From assembly GCF_902806685.2 (NCBI RefSeq), contig NC_048552.1:10505662-10569661 (forward strand): a DNA stretch of 64,000 nt, given 5' to 3'. This DNA comes from Maniola hyperantus. Lineage: Eukaryota > Arthropoda > Insecta > Lepidoptera > Nymphalidae. The notes below the pieces were generated by a model that saw nothing but the letters and a program-made list of their open reading frames with translations, did not search any database and was not told the origin of the DNA. The position numbers were made by a program, and so were the translations under genes. Positions 20,880-32,509 of the stretch are shown here, piece after piece (position 1 is the stretch's first letter; every line of letters starts with the position of its first letter).

Positions 20880-20914
20880 TATTTAAAGGCGCGAACGATC
20901 GAGAACGACCAGTC
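20880..20914 (+). promoter_or_regulatory. Core promoter of the plus-strand beta-ureidopropionase gene
   Basis: A TATA-like tatttaaa at 20880-20887 is followed about 31 bp downstream by ccagtc (20909-20914), which resembles the arthropod initiator TCAGT. This places a start about 40 bp before the ATG at 20953. Inferred from spacing only. Confidence 0.45.
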
Positions 20915-20952
20915 GTTAAAGCTAACTCCATAGCGGTCGGTAATCTATTACC

Positions 20953-22122
20953 ATGGACGGGGAAACTCCAAGCCTTGAAGCCATTATTAACAACAACCTC
21001 AGCAGTAGAGACCTCGACGAGTTCAACAGAATATACTATGGAAGGAAAAATCATATGGAAATCAAGATAAAAGAGTCTTCGATCGCTGCAGCGAAAGACA
21101 ATGACTTCGAAGTTGCTGCTTACGCATTCCCTGCAAAAAAAGAATCTACACGACCCCCAAGGATTGTCAAGGTAGGCGTTATCCAACATTCAATTGCCAT
21201 ACCAACTGACCGTCCCATTAACGAGCAGAAAAATGCGATCCTTGCTAAAGTGAAGAAAATAATTGACGTCGCCGGCCAGGAGGGGGTGAATATCCTCTGC
21301 TTCCAAGAGCTTTGGAATATGCCCTTCGCGTTTTGTACTCGAGAGAAGATTCCTTGGTGTGAGTTCGCCGAATCAGCAGAAGATGGTCCCACTACTCGCT
21401 TCCTACGAGAATTGGCTATTAAGTACGCTATGGTTATAGTTTCGTCCATCCTCGAAAGAGACGAGAATCATGCTGACGTTTTATGGAACACGTCCGTCGT
21501 AATCAGTGACACAGGCAACGTTATTGGCAAGCACCGTAAGAACCACATTCCTAGAGTTGGTGATTTCAATGAATCTAATTATTACATGGAAGGTAATACG
21601 GGGCATCCAGTTTTCGCGACCCGTTATGGTAAGATTGCCGTGAACATCTGTTTCGGGCGTCACCACGTTTTGAATTGGATGATGTTTGGCCAAAATGGAG
21701 CTGAAATTGTTTTCAATCCGTCAGCGACTATCGCCGCTGAAGCTGGGAGTGAGTATATGTGGAATATTGAAGCTAGAAACGCTGCAATTACTAATTGCTA
21801 CTTCACAGCTGCTATAAATAGGGTTGGATACGAGGAATTCCCTAATGAATTCACATCGGCTGATGGCAAGCCAGCTCACAAGGATTTGGGACTTTTCTAC
21901 GGTTCGAGCTACTTCACTGGGCCTGACGGTGTAAGGTGCCCAGGTCTATCCCGTACAAAGGACGGTCTCCTCATGGCGGTAATGGATTTGAACATGAACA
22001 GGCAGATCAGAGATCGTCGCTGCTATTACATGACGCAGCGTTTGGACATGTACGTGGACAGTCTAAAGAAGGTTCTGGACTTAGATTTCAAGCCTCAAGT
22101 TGTACACGAGACTGAGAAGTAA
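20953..22122 (+). CDS. pyd3: Beta-ureidopropionase (beta-alanine synthase)
   Basis: Hydrolyses N-carbamoyl-beta-alanine to beta-alanine, CO2 and NH3 in the cytosol. In insects beta-alanine also supplies cuticle tanning chemistry. One intronless 389-residue frame, close to the usual about 385. The triad falls at Glu119 (CFQELWNMPF), Lys196 (KHRKNHIPRVGDFNES) and Cys233 (VNICFGRHH), which are also the positions used in the animal enzyme. Other conserved parts are VGVIQHSIAIPTD, MEGNTGHPVF, NGAEIVFNPSATI, NIEARNAAI, EEFPNEFTSADGK (the segment shortened in the neighbour), FYGSSYF and PGLSRTKDGLL. The start is the first ATG after a plausible TATA/initiator pair. An ATTAAA at 22195-22200 is the likely poly(A) signal. 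It forms a divergent pair with 18760-19842. Confidence 0.96.
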   Translation: MDGETPSLEAIINNNLSSRDLDEFNRIYYGRKNHMEIKIKESSIAAAKDNDFEVAAYAFPAKKESTRPPRIVKVGVIQHSIAIPTDRPINEQKNAILAKVKKIIDVAGQEGVNILCFQELWNMPFAFCTREKIPWCEFAESAEDGPTTRFLRELAIKYAMVIVSSILERDENHADVLWNTSVVISDTGNVIGKHRKNHIPRVGDFNESNYYMEGNTGHPVFATRYGKIAVNICFGRHHVLNWMMFGQNGAEIVFNPSATIAAEAGSEYMWNIEARNAAITNCYFTAAINRVGYEEFPNEFTSADGKPAHKDLGLFYGSSYFTGPDGVRCPGLSRTKDGLLMAVMDLNMNRQIRDRRCYYMTQRLDMYVDSLKKVLDLDFKPQVVHETEK

Positions 22123-22194
22123 GAAGATCCATCTAAGACTGTATACTTATTATCTTAGAGACTATATTACTTATTATGTATTTTTCGATTTACA

Positions 22195-22200
22195 ATTAAA
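22195..22200 (+). terminator. Candidate poly(A) signal of the plus-strand beta-ureidopropionase gene
   Basis: ATTAAA about 73 bp after the TAA. It is the only close match to AATAAA in the first 100 bp. Confidence 0.45.
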
Positions 22201-22450
22201 ACATTAGATTTAAGTAGTGATCCCAAAAACTTACAATTATTATTCAAGACTTTTTAAATAAGAGAATTTTAAACAATCAATATTGTAAGCTTTCTTACAC
22301 CGATTTAATTAAAATGATGTAAGTAGGTACCTACCTAAATAAAATAATTAAATTGCGTACCTAGTGGCAAAAAAATTGTTTTCTCATTTACGGTAGATCC
22401 TGATTTCTTAGTCACATGTGAATTTTATCACAGAATAGGTATATCAGTAC

Positions 22451-22678
22451 CTACCCTTATTATAAATGCGAAAGTGTGTTTGTTTATTGCTTTGTTGGTT
22501 TGTCCTTCAGTCACGTCGCAACGGTGCAACGGATTGACGTGATTTTTTGCATGGGTAACTATAGACAAAGACCTGTGAGAGTAACATAGGCTACTTTTTA
22601 TCCCGGAAAATCAAAGAGTTCCCACCGGATTTTTAAAACCTAAATCCACGCGTACAAAGTCGCGGGCATCAGCTAGTA
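22451..22678 (+). repeat. R1 interspersed repeat
   Basis: Runs from cccttattataaatgcgaaa through gtcacgtcgcaacggtgcaa and tttttatcccggaaaatcaa to aaagtcgcgggcatcagcta. Confidence 0.7.
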
Positions 22679-24230
22679 TATAACAAGTATTAATACAGCT
22701 TCGGAGGACACTTGAAGATCATTAAAATACTTCTATTTGAGATCACAACTGTTTTATTTTATTAAAGTTACAAAATACAAAATTAGTACAAGAAGCCATG
22801 ACACTACATTATTGCATCATCAAAAATCACAGACTCACAGAAAACATAGACTAATGAACATACTTACACAGACCAGTGAAATCTCTCTGATTAAATTGCC
22901 ATCAACAATAAGTAATTGATTTTATCAACTTCAGAGTCAGTAATTTTAGGGCTGAGACGGGGTGGAGTAGAGTCAAGTGTTTTTATAAAAGCTTAATGCT
23001 CAGCTTTAGGTACTTAAAGAACATAGGTAAAGATGGTAAAGGCAAAGTTTTACGATATGAGCATACCTACCGTTGTGATTCTACTGGAAATAAAGGGCTA
23101 TGCGTTGCTGCGTGCTGCTCAACAGCTGTTGGAATGCCGTATGCCAAACAATGATATTAGAAGATTTTCTTCTAATATCATTGATGCCAAAGTAAATAAA
23201 GCTTAGTTTGAGTTAAGACGCTTTCTGAATGATTAAAACAAACAGAGACAGACAACCCCATTCCACAATTATGGAGAAACGTGTATCTGATACCTAAGTA
23301 ATAGGTAATGATAACATCCGGTATTTATCTACAATTACTATCACGCCACTATATTTTACTTGATTACCACACAGGACGAACTTAATTAAGTTCTCTTATC
23401 AATTTCATTGACTGATATGTTATCTCTTATCAGTTTGTTTGTTTGAGTAAGAACTAGAATCTAGATGATGCCTGCGAGTGCGACGTCATCCACGTGGATT
23501 TGATTTTTAAATCCAATCGGACCTGTTTCATTTTCAGGATTAACAAAACCGGTCAAGTGCGAGTCAGAGTCGCAAATTTCTCTATATTCTATCAACTTGA
23601 ACTGCGTAGTTAGGTACCAGATGTTAAATAAATTTATACAAGTATAGTCTAGACCAGTGCAAATCTGCGTTGTTTATGCGATTAGGTGCACTTAGCATAC
23701 CAATTGATTGCGTAGGTAATTTATTTAAATGTGATAAAATAATACCTACTCACTTCTAGATAGGTACTAAGTGTGGATGCAATAGATTCTATTAGATACC
23801 TATAGGTACTATTATTTACTAGAACTTACAACATAAATCTAAAAACTTCAGACATTGAACTGTGTCGTGGAAGTTCTTCGTTCATGCCATTGGCAGGTGA
23901 TATAACTTAGTAGGTAGGCTATCATTATCAAGCATTGAGGTTTTAGGTAGACCTTTCCTAGGCTATACATCAATCTTAGTCCATAGAAAAGGTAATTGTT
24001 TTTTTAGGTAAGTACCTCCCTACCCGCAGTCGGGTTCAAGGCATAAGATTAAAATATTATTACTTATTATTTTGGTATCATCGTAAACAATTAATATTTT
24101 GTTGTCAAATACAACGATAACAGACTTTGTTGGTGTTACATTTTTAAAATAATTAATTTATAAGATAACTGCAGTTTAATTTCTGACTTTCTTTTAAGAG
24201 CGACGACCCCTTCATTGCAGTGGCGACTAG
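22679..24230. other. AT-rich stretch without genes
   Basis: No supported coding region. Contains a perfect hairpin at 23150-23182 (aatgatattagaaga, ttt loop, then its reverse complement) and an R1 remnant near 23468-23540. Confidence 0.5.
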
Positions 24231-24234
24231 GTGC

Positions 24235-24480
24235 CTCATACCCTGATTGCCATCTCAAACTTTTTACGAGCCTCAATAGCTCAACCGGTATAGGAGTGGA
24301 CTGAAAACCGAACGGACTGAAAAGGTCGACGGTTCAAATTCCGCCCGTTGCACTATTGTCGTACCTACTCCTAGCACAAGCTTGACGCTTAATTGGAGAG
24401 GAAAGGGGAATATTAGTCATTTAATATGGCTAATATTCTTTATATTAAAAAAAAAAAAAAAAAACTGTCGCGGGCTATAC
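24235..24480. mobile_element. tRNA-derived SINE (type A, 24268-24464) inserted into a GC-rich MITE
   Basis: The SINE starts gagcctcaatagctcaaccg (A box), has a B-box ggttcaaattccgcccgttg, body tcctagcacaagcttgacgc and ggagaggaaaggggaatatt, and a long A-tail ending 24464. The outer MITE reads cataccctgattgccatctc before it and ctgtcgcgggctatac after it. Its intact form at 37118-37237 joins these, which shows the insertion order. Confidence 0.75.
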
Positions 24481-25620
24481 ATACCTTGCACCAAACCAGA
24501 GTGAACTGTGACCAAACCCTACGGTTAGGACCCAAGGATTCTACAATCCTGTCCATTCTTTGTACTCATCCGTAAACGTAAGAAACCATCAAACCTAGAA
24601 CGTTCCGATTTGTCATTTAACTCCCGATCCCTAAAAAAAGCTTGAAACTAAAAGCTCGCGAAACTGCAGCAAGAATTAAGTTTCACAGTAATTTTCTCAC
24701 TCTCCGCGAGAGATGTCGCTAATGTGCCGTTTTCGGATGTCGCGCCATCTAGTCATCGTGAAGGCCAAGTTATGAGGGTAGTTTGCATTAACTTTATCTA
24801 GTGTGGGATAAGGGTGGTTTCTGTGTGGCAAGTTGTTAGGTAAGTTGGTTACTGTCTTCTAGTGCTCTTGTGGAGTGTTACAGCGCGTGACATCCATTAC
24901 AATAATGATGTGTTTTTCCCTAGGGGTGCCAGAATTTTTATTTTATTTTATGGTTCAGTCCTTATGACTGTCTGTCACAGAAGAAGGAGCTGCTCTGAGG
25001 AGACGAGGTGCACGAGGAGGAAGGAAGCGACGAGGAGGAGGATGCGACGAGCGCAGAGGAGGGGAGCCAGAGCGAGGCTGGATGACAGATATGCAATAAC
25101 AGGAGAGGATATGGGTAACTGGAGACACCACGAACGGTGACGGGAATTTCCCGTATCTGTGACGTCTGCCCCAGAATGGGGAGAGTGACTTGACGGGGAC
25201 AAGGAAGCTGAAAGACAACTTGTAGAGAGCCAAGATGGCGCCCTGGGAAAGAACTATCGAGCAAGTACCGAACAGGCGCCCTCCCGCGTTTCGGCCCTTA
25301 TAATCGCGAGGTAGGTAGGTAGCAGTAGCGTGCACAAGGTTTGGTTTTGAAGCCAGGGTAGGCACTAGTTAAGTAGGAGCCTGTTTACTGGCAGGTCATA
25401 ATGAAAAATATGCATTGAGCTTTACAACTGGGGTAAGCAGTGCATTTATGCCTCTATGACCTGCACGCCACTGGTAGGTAGATAGGTACCCACTAAGTGC
25501 GGATAGTTTCTATTAGATTACTATGATTTACTAGAACCTTTTATCTTACAACATTAATCTAAAATCCAGATATTCAACTGCGTCGTGGAAAAACCTACTA
25601 ATACCTCTACTAATAATCTA
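24481..25620. other. No recognisable gene; purine-rich tract at 24976-25090
   Basis: Open frames here on both strands are Arg/Glu- or Pro/Ser-rich and follow the gaggagg-type composition of 24976-25090. No domain is visible. I see no supported feature apart from this low-complexity tract. Confidence 0.4.
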
Positions 25621-25625
25621 CTTAA

Positions 25626-25855
25626 AATCTAAATATATAAAAGGAAAAGGTGAGTGACTGACTGACTGACTGATCTATCAACACACAGCTCAAACTACTG
25701 GACGGATCGGGCTGAAATTTGGCATGCAGATAGCTATTATGACCTAGGCATCCGCTAAGAAAGGATTTTTGAAAATTCAACCCCTAAGGGGGATGAATAG
25801 GGGTTTGAAATTTGTGTAGTCCACGCGGACGAAGTCGCGAGCATAAGCTAGTTAT
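25626..25855 (+). repeat. R2 interspersed repeat
   Basis: From aaatctaaatatataaaagg through gatctatcaacacacagctc and gggctgaaatttggcatgca to cgcgagcataagctagttat. Confidence 0.75.
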
Positions 25856-26200
25856 TTATAAATTTCCTTGAAGTGTAGGTAAAACGCTATATAAATTATA
25901 AAATATACGAAAGTTTATTTTTTATTTTTGGCAGCCCTATAAACAACTAGGTCGACTGCGGCCGGAAGTCACCGGAGCGCTCCACACTTCACTAATGTAC
26001 CAACCCTGTGTCCCTGATAGGTGCTTACTGCTTTTACACTTTTTCCACTGCATTTAGGTGTTCTGGCGCCTCCAAGAGATTTATAATTACTTAATTGTCT
26101 TTTTTCGCTGTTTGTCTTCAAATAGGGGTTAAAAATAGGGTTGAATATATAAACAGCTAGAGCTTAAAATATCCATACAGACAGACATACCATAATACTA

Positions 26201-27157
26201 GGGTTTACGGAACCGGTCCTTTTTTGAGAACCGGGAATTTCGGTACTTTTACCCAAAGGAACCGGGATTTCCCGGTTCTTTCGGGAATTTCGGTTTCTTC
26301 ATAGTTTTTTTTATATAAAACAAGTTTTACGCTGTAGAACTCATAAAAGTAAACCGCAATACGCTTTAAAAGCATTTTTTATTGGAACTTATATTGTGTG
26401 AGTTTAAAAATAAAATAAAACTAGAATCAATCAAGTCTTTTCATATTTTGCTTCTATTTTCTATTCAGCATTTAACTCATCTTCTTTCGTCAAAGCAATG
26501 TTTAGTACTTCAAGTACTTCAGAGTCACGGTCACGGTCTCTCGTCGGTTCACCTTGTGAGCTTGGTACTGGTAAGGCTTGAGCTGGATATGCTGTGGTTG
26601 TTGAGGTTTTAGTGCGGCTTAGCAATGATACTATTCCGTTGCACATTTCATCATTGCTTGGGTGAGGAAATACTGTTAAATCTTCATCATTTTGTTGAAG
26701 GAAATAATTTTCTGCAAGTAATTCAGCGTCGCAGTAGCAAAATTGAGACGCCTTTCTGTGTATCGTTTTTTTAACATTTTGAATATTTTTTCGGCCACAT
26801 AGTTATTTTCAATATTTGCTAATTTTCTTAGTGCAAATTTAATTGCAACATCTGCTGTCAATAATGTAGAATCATGACGACATAAAGCCTCTAAGGTATA
26901 GGCTTGTTAAGTTACCGCGCGCTATTTATTTTAGCGCTGAACTTAGTTTTGAACTTTAGAACAGTAGAAAGTATAAAAAAGTAAAGTTAGATTATGTATG
27001 TAATAGTAGCGTGAATCATGTACCTAATTAAGATAAAATTCCCGAAAGTACCGAAAGAACCGGGAAATCAAATTGATTTCCCGGTTCATTTTTACTGACA
27101 AAAGTACCGGGAATTCTCGGTACTTTCGAGACCGGGATTTCCCGGTTCTGAACCCTA
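26201..27157 (-). mobile_element. hAT-type DNA transposon remnant with 8-bp target duplication
   Basis: Flanked by the perfect 8-bp direct repeat CATAATAC (26193-26200 and 27158-27165), the hAT hallmark. Ends tagggtttacggaaccgg and tagggttcagaaccggg (the latter on the minus strand) are imperfect terminal inverted repeats, followed on both sides by many accgggaattcccggt-like palindromic motifs. The 957-bp length is too short for an autonomous element. The interior carries only a decayed transposase piece (26461-26930). Confidence 0.85.
26461..26930 (-). pseudogene. Decayed hAT transposase C-terminal fragment
   Basis: Minus-strand translation gives TLEALCRHDSTLLTADVAIK, then FALRKLANIENNYVAEKIFK and ERRLNFATATLNYLQ. 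This resembles the C-terminal part of hAT transposases that follows the RNase H fold. A second frame gives FPHPSNDEMCNGIVSLLSRT. Stops and frame breaks separate the pieces, and the catalytic domain and zinc finger are missing. Assignment rests on the enclosing element as much as on the residues. Confidence 0.5.
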
Positions 27158-27165
27158 CATAATAC

Positions 27166-28110
27166 ATGCGAAAGGTTGTCATTTATATAGTTGAACCTAA
27201 TTCTGTATCTACATGTCTTGATGCTTAACAAAGATCGCTTGCATCCTGAAGTACAAATACCTACTTAATTAGAACGTTTTTATTGGACAACCTCAACCTT
27301 CCATTGAAAAATATGTATAGGTACAGATGATTTCAATAGTATAGGTATCTAGAATACTGTAAAATACTTGCCAAAAAGGCTAAATACAACACCAAAACAT
27401 GACCTAAACACTAACTCGACGACAAAAACAAACGAAAAAGATACAAGGTAGGTAATTATATACTTATTATGTATTTTGATTTCACAGGTTTATATCTAAT
27501 TTCAGTCTACAGGCTTGCTGATTTGAAAAGTTCATTTAAGGAAAAAGTCACGTCTACACTCGACACCAAGATCTGAAAATTCGATTAAAAACATAATCAT
27601 TTTTCGCTTTTGCTGTTTGTTTCTTGCGATGCGTAATTAAGGCCATTACGTTTTTTGGAAGAAAGATGGCCGCGATACCGTTTCCGGCGGGACTTTTTTA
27701 ATTTTTCATCTGCGGTCGGGCGGTTTGTTCCAATTTTTCCACTAATTTCTCATTTAACTTGGCCGCACGTTTTGCTCGGGGGTGATTATTTTTCATACTA
27801 ATAAATTATACTGTGTGTTTTAATGATTTAGTTGTTGATTGAACTAATAACACTGTCTAAAATTCCTGGTCATAATAATAATCAAAAATTGTTTAAGTAT
27901 ATCATGTATGACAACTAGCTGGTCATACACGATCAAGTTTGCAGCGGGTAAACTTGACGGTGGGCTATGAGAGCTCTTGTAAACGGTAAGTTTCTTCAAC
28001 AGTGGTTACACCCATAAGAAAACGTGCAAGCTTGTACATGGCACGGCAATTAAGCTACCGGGCGACACAACGGCCGGTGCTTTCTGTTCAATGACATCAT
28101 ATATTTCATC
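27166..28110. other. Intergenic, nothing recognised
   Basis: AT-rich. No coding region, repeat or RNA gene that I can support. Confidence 0.4.
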
Positions 28111-28126
28111 ATTATTCAGACATCAG

Positions 28127-30256
28127 TAAATTTGTATTAGATATTCAGCTGGCTGCTTGGAATAATACACCAAAGCTTAGGAAAAAGCCCCAAGGAGTGG
28201 TTGCTTATCCCAAAAATATCCTTGAACTCATCATTGAAAAGAGAAGGCAAAGAAAAAAGTGGCATCATTCGAGATCTCCACTTGATAAAAGGGTGCTGAA
28301 TTACTTGACTAAGGCACTAAAGAAACAAATCAAAAACTTTAATGATTCGTCAACCTACAGTTATCTCCAAAGCCTCACGAGTGAAAGGAGTACCGACTAT
28401 TCACTTTGGAAAGCAACTAGGAATTTAAAAAGATCATGTATGCATATTCCTCCAATTAAAGAAGAAAATGGAATGTGGGCAAGAAATAGTGAGCAAAAAG
28501 CTAAAAGATTTGCAGAACATCTTAAAAAAAATATTTCAACCAAACGAAGGAGAGCACATTGATTTTTCTACGATGGAAACAAATCAAGAAAACTCTCCCA
28601 TTAAACTAGTAACGCCTAAGGAAATACTCAGTATGATTAATAAACTGAACTTAAAAAAAACTCCAGGATATGATCTTGTTACTAAAGAAATCCTGCGAAA
28701 CCTTCCAAAAAAAGGAATCGTAAAATTAAAGACGCTGATTAATGCAGCATTTAGAATTAAGCACGTCCCTGATTTGTGGAAAGTTGCAGAAGTAATTATG
28801 ATCGCCAAACCAGGCAAACCACCAAATGAGGTTACATCATACAGACCAATTTCTCTGCTACCAATTATCTCAAAACTTTTTGAGAAGCTACTGCTCAGCA
28901 GGTTGAAACCTATATTAGATGAGAAAAATCTGATTCCTGACCATCAGTTTGGATTCAGGGAAAAGCACTCGACAATCGATCAAGTACACAGAATAACAAA
29001 TATAATTGAAAGAACACTAGAAGAAAAGAAAGTCTGTTCAACCGTATTTCTTGATGTAGCACAAGCCTTTGATAAAGTCTGGCATGAAGGTCTTGTTCAG
29101 AAACTTAAAGTATTACTTCCTCAACCATTTGCAAACATATTAGAATCATATATATCTGATAGAGTATTTCGAGTGAGGCAAGAGGAAGCTTACTCCAAAC
29201 TCAAGGTGATCAAAGCTGGAGTACCTCAAGGAAGCGTTCTGGGACCTGTCCTTTATCTCCTGTACACGTGTGATGTTCCACAACCCGATCACAATACCAT
29301 CGCTACTTTTGCCGATGATACTGCTATCATAGCTGTGGGTAATACTCACCAGGAGGCATCGGGAAAAGTTCAAATAGCTCTAAATTAACTACATAAATGG
29401 ACGAAAAAATGGAGAATAAGACTTTACGATTCCAAGTCTACCCATATTGATTTTACTAATAAAATACCAAAATATTATCCCATTTATATTGACCAACAAA
29501 AGATACCCTATGCTAACACGGCAAAATATCTTGGAATGACTCTTGACAGTAAGCTACGCTGGAAAGCACATGTCAAGAAGAAAAAAGAAGAGCTAGAGAT
29601 ACGGTACAAAAAATTGTACTGGCTCATGGGCAGAAACTCATCACTGTCAACTAAAAATAAGATACTATTATACAAACAAGTCCTAATGCCAGTGTGGACT
29701 TATGGTATCCAGTTGTGGGGCTGTACCAGAAAGACCAATTTACTAATAATTCAGCGATTCCAAAATAAAGTGCTTAGGGGTATTGTCAATGCACCCTGGT
29801 ACGTCAGGAATGTAGACATTCATCGCGATCTCCAAATGGGCTTCGTGGACACAGCTATTAGCAAACACGCTAAATCCCACGAACGCAGGCTCCATGAACA
29901 TGTTAACGTCGAGGCTATCCAGCTCCTCGACAACACAGACCTAATACGTAGACTTAAGAGGACTAAGCCTTTTGAGCTAGTGTAGTTATAGTGAAAGTGT
30001 AGTGCTAGTGCAAATCAAAGATCACACGAACAAAGTGAAAGCATAGTGCTAGTGCAATTTAAAGAACACAAGAACAAAGTGTCTTCCAATAAGGTATCTT
30101 AACTATAAACTAAGCTAAGTCAATGGACAGATTCTTAGGTATAAGTACGTTTATAAGTTTAGGTTAATATAATATTGCTTATTAGCCTCTTTCATAGGCT
30201 AGATTGTAATGGTAGTAAAGTACTGGTGACAGTGCTTTACGACAAAAAAAAAAAAA
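28127..30256 (+). mobile_element. 5'-truncated LINE (Jockey-like) with 16-bp target duplication
   Basis: Bounded by the perfect direct repeat attattcagacatcag at 28111-28126 and 30257-30272. The 3' end is an A-rich tail (about 30244-30256). Coding sequence is open from the first bases of the insertion, showing it was 5'-truncated on arrival. A 270-bp 3' UTR with repeated 'gtgctagtgcaa' follows the ORF stop at 29985. Confidence 0.88.
28128..29985 (+). pseudogene. LINE ORF2 reverse transcriptase, broken
   Basis: Non-LTR reverse transcriptase lacking the endonuclease domain. Motifs in order are YRPISLLPIISKLFEKLL (from 28840), DHQFGFREKHST, FLDVAQAFDKVWHEGL, AGVPQGSVLGP, catalytic FADD (29308-29319), then YLGMTLDSKLRW and a C-terminal WTYGIQLWGC and IQRFQNKVLR. 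Two breaks are visible. A run of eight A at about 28523-28530 shifts frame by +1 inside 'AEHLKKIFQP'. A TAA at 29386-29388 interrupts 'QIALN-LHKW', probably a former Gln codon. Otherwise it is open to 29985, so decay is light. The Jockey-type assignment rests on motif style. Confidence 0.88.
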
Positions 30257-30322
30257 ATTATTCAGACATCAGAATATTTGAAGAAAAAGATCTAAATAAT
30301 TTTTAAATACTTAAATTATTTA

Positions 30323-30370
30323 AAATTGCGGAACCGGTAGGATTCGAACCTGCGTCTTCTGGGATCGTAA
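30323..30370 (-). repeat. tRNA-like SINE fragment
   Basis: The minus strand contains cgcaggttcgaatcctaccg, a Pol III B-box. No complete cloverleaf can be drawn, so it is not called as a tRNA gene. Confidence 0.4.
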
Positions 30371-31002
30371 AAATATATTAAAATATATAAATATAATAAA
30401 AGCAACTATTCAGCCTCAGATAGAGTAATACCTACTACTTATGGAAGTTTTTTGCAGAATCTCTAAAAAGTGTCTCTGAAAATGCGCACTGAAGTGAGAA
30501 CCTCCTCCTTTTCCTGAAAGTCGGTTAGAATTATCTTACACCCTCTCAGTCGGCTGAAATCGAATAAACCTTTACCCATTCTTTATTACCATTTCGCAGG
30601 CTTATATTTTCTCACCTCACCATTGAGTTACAGACCATAGAGGTGCAGACTTCATACATTATGCATCAAAATCTATAGGTACCTAATTCTTCTGCTTTTC
30701 TTAATATATGGTTTTTTCGAGTACCATATTAGCACAATGCGCTTTGCCATTCTCAAGTAGCTTGAAAGAGGCACAACTGAGATTGGACGGTAAAAATGTG
30801 CGGTTAAAATCTTAAACTGTACTGTAAAAGAAGGGTTAAATTAATTGTTTCAACTTTCTATGTATTACGGTTCCTAAGATACAGCTCACAGACAGACGGA
30901 CGGACGAACGGACAGCGGTGGCTTACTAATAAGGTCATATGGCACCCTTCGGGTACTGATTCCTAAAAAGCACGACTGGTCCATTAGTTCAAAATCAGAC
31001 TG

Positions 31003-31206
31003 AAGGTCCAAACGTACTAGGTACTGCACTAGGTAGGTACGTTGTGTTATAGGTACTGCGCTGCGCAACGCGACGCGACGCAGCATCGCCTTGCTCCATA
31101 TAAGTCGCTCAAGTGCGCTTTGCTCGATACAAACTATATAATATTTTGACGTGCTTCGTCGCGTCGAATCGCGTCATGCAGCGCAGCGTACGTGCGTTTG
31201 GACCTT
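31003..31206. mobile_element. GC-rich MITE with inverted repeats
   Basis: Ends aaggtccaaacgtac and the reverse of gtgcgtttggaccttt pair. Inside, ctgcgctgcgcaacgcgacg pairs loosely with gcgtcgaatcgcgtcatgca. No ORF. Confidence 0.55.
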
Positions 31207-32195
31207 TAGGCAGTTTTGTAGAACATTATCGCCTCTAGTACATAATACTCTATGTCTACTAGTACAAATTGAATCTACTCGTATATCGCAGGTGTGGCAC
31301 CAGTTTTCGAAATGGAGTATATTCTAAATTCACTCCACGTTTGACAAGGCTCGTTTCGGAGGACGCGGTTTTAGGCGGCTTTTTAAAATAGACCCCGATA
31401 CAGCATGGACTACGAAATCTGGCAAACGTGACAGATTTGACGAGATGGAGAGAAAAGTATAGATTTACTGAAAAAGGAAATTGAACAACACGCTCAATAA
31501 CTGCAAGTAGGGTTGAATATCAAATAGGTATAGGTATATAATAATAGGTACAAAATCAAATATCTTAGAGGAATTGGTCAACTTATAGCTAACTAATCAA
31601 CAACTTCTACTAAAAGTAACTAAGTATATAATTATCATCTTATACCTACTACCTATATCAACACTCTTCCACCGTTTGAAAGAACTGAGCCAGCAAAAGG
31701 TCCATGTGTTCTGCTTTATATACTAAGTAGGTACCTACCTACCTAACTTAAAACTACGGAGAAGATGAAACCTTTTTTTTTAATATTTATTTTTGCGGGG
31801 GCTTTATCGCATTGCGATTATGTCGCAAACCTAATTGGCGATTTTTAGTTCACTCTAATATCATACCTACAAGTCAATGAATAATTGAGACTGCATTATA
31901 AATTTATAAATCAATCATAATAGAAATAGAAAAGATTAATTTTCAGGTAGGTCCCTAGTGAGGTTACGATTCGCGCAACCCCCGTCACTCGTATGATTTT
32001 TAACAATGTAACGGCTCTAGTGATGCCATCGACACAGGCTCCGTTTCATTTCCTGCTCGTCCGATGCCCGTCCGCTGGAGGTTCCCAACCATTGGAAAAA
32101 ATGTCTCACTATTACACCAACTTGATTTGACTACGGATAGCGAGAGACGTGGAGCATCCTTTTGTCTAATAAAAATAACGTTTATTTTGTTGTAG

Positions 32196-32360
32196 TTGAT
32201 ATCCACGACTTCGTCTGCGTGGATATAGATTTTTTAATCCCTCGGGAACTCTTTTTCGGGATTTTCCGTGATAAAAAGAAGCCTATATGTTAAATAAGTG
32301 TGTACATAAACTATCTCCATTCCAAATTTCAGCCAAATCTAACCAGGAGGTAATTCTTTG
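32196..32360 (-). repeat. R1 interspersed repeat
   Basis: tccacgacttcgtctgcgtg, then cgggaactctttttcggg and gataaaaagaagcctatatg. Confidence 0.6.
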
Positions 32361-32372
32361 CGTAAAAGAGTA

Positions 32373-32472
32373 ACAAACACATACACACACACACACCCTC
32401 CTCATACACACATACGCATATACAAAAACACACCACACACAAACATACACACATACACACACACATACACGC
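32373..32472. repeat. CA-rich microsatellite
   Basis: Imperfect (ac)n with catacac interruptions. It is the only long dinucleotide repeat in the window. Confidence 0.8.
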
Positions 32473-32509
32473 ACAGAGATTTAAACTTTAGACTTTATAA
32501 TAAGTATTA

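Noticed and set aside
24862..25365. Overlapping Arg/Glu- and Pro/Ser-rich open frames
   Set aside because: They follow a purine-rich low-complexity tract, appear in several frames at once and have no domain.
32373..32472. Val/Cys-rich open frame over the CA repeat
   Set aside because: A translation of a dinucleotide microsatellite.
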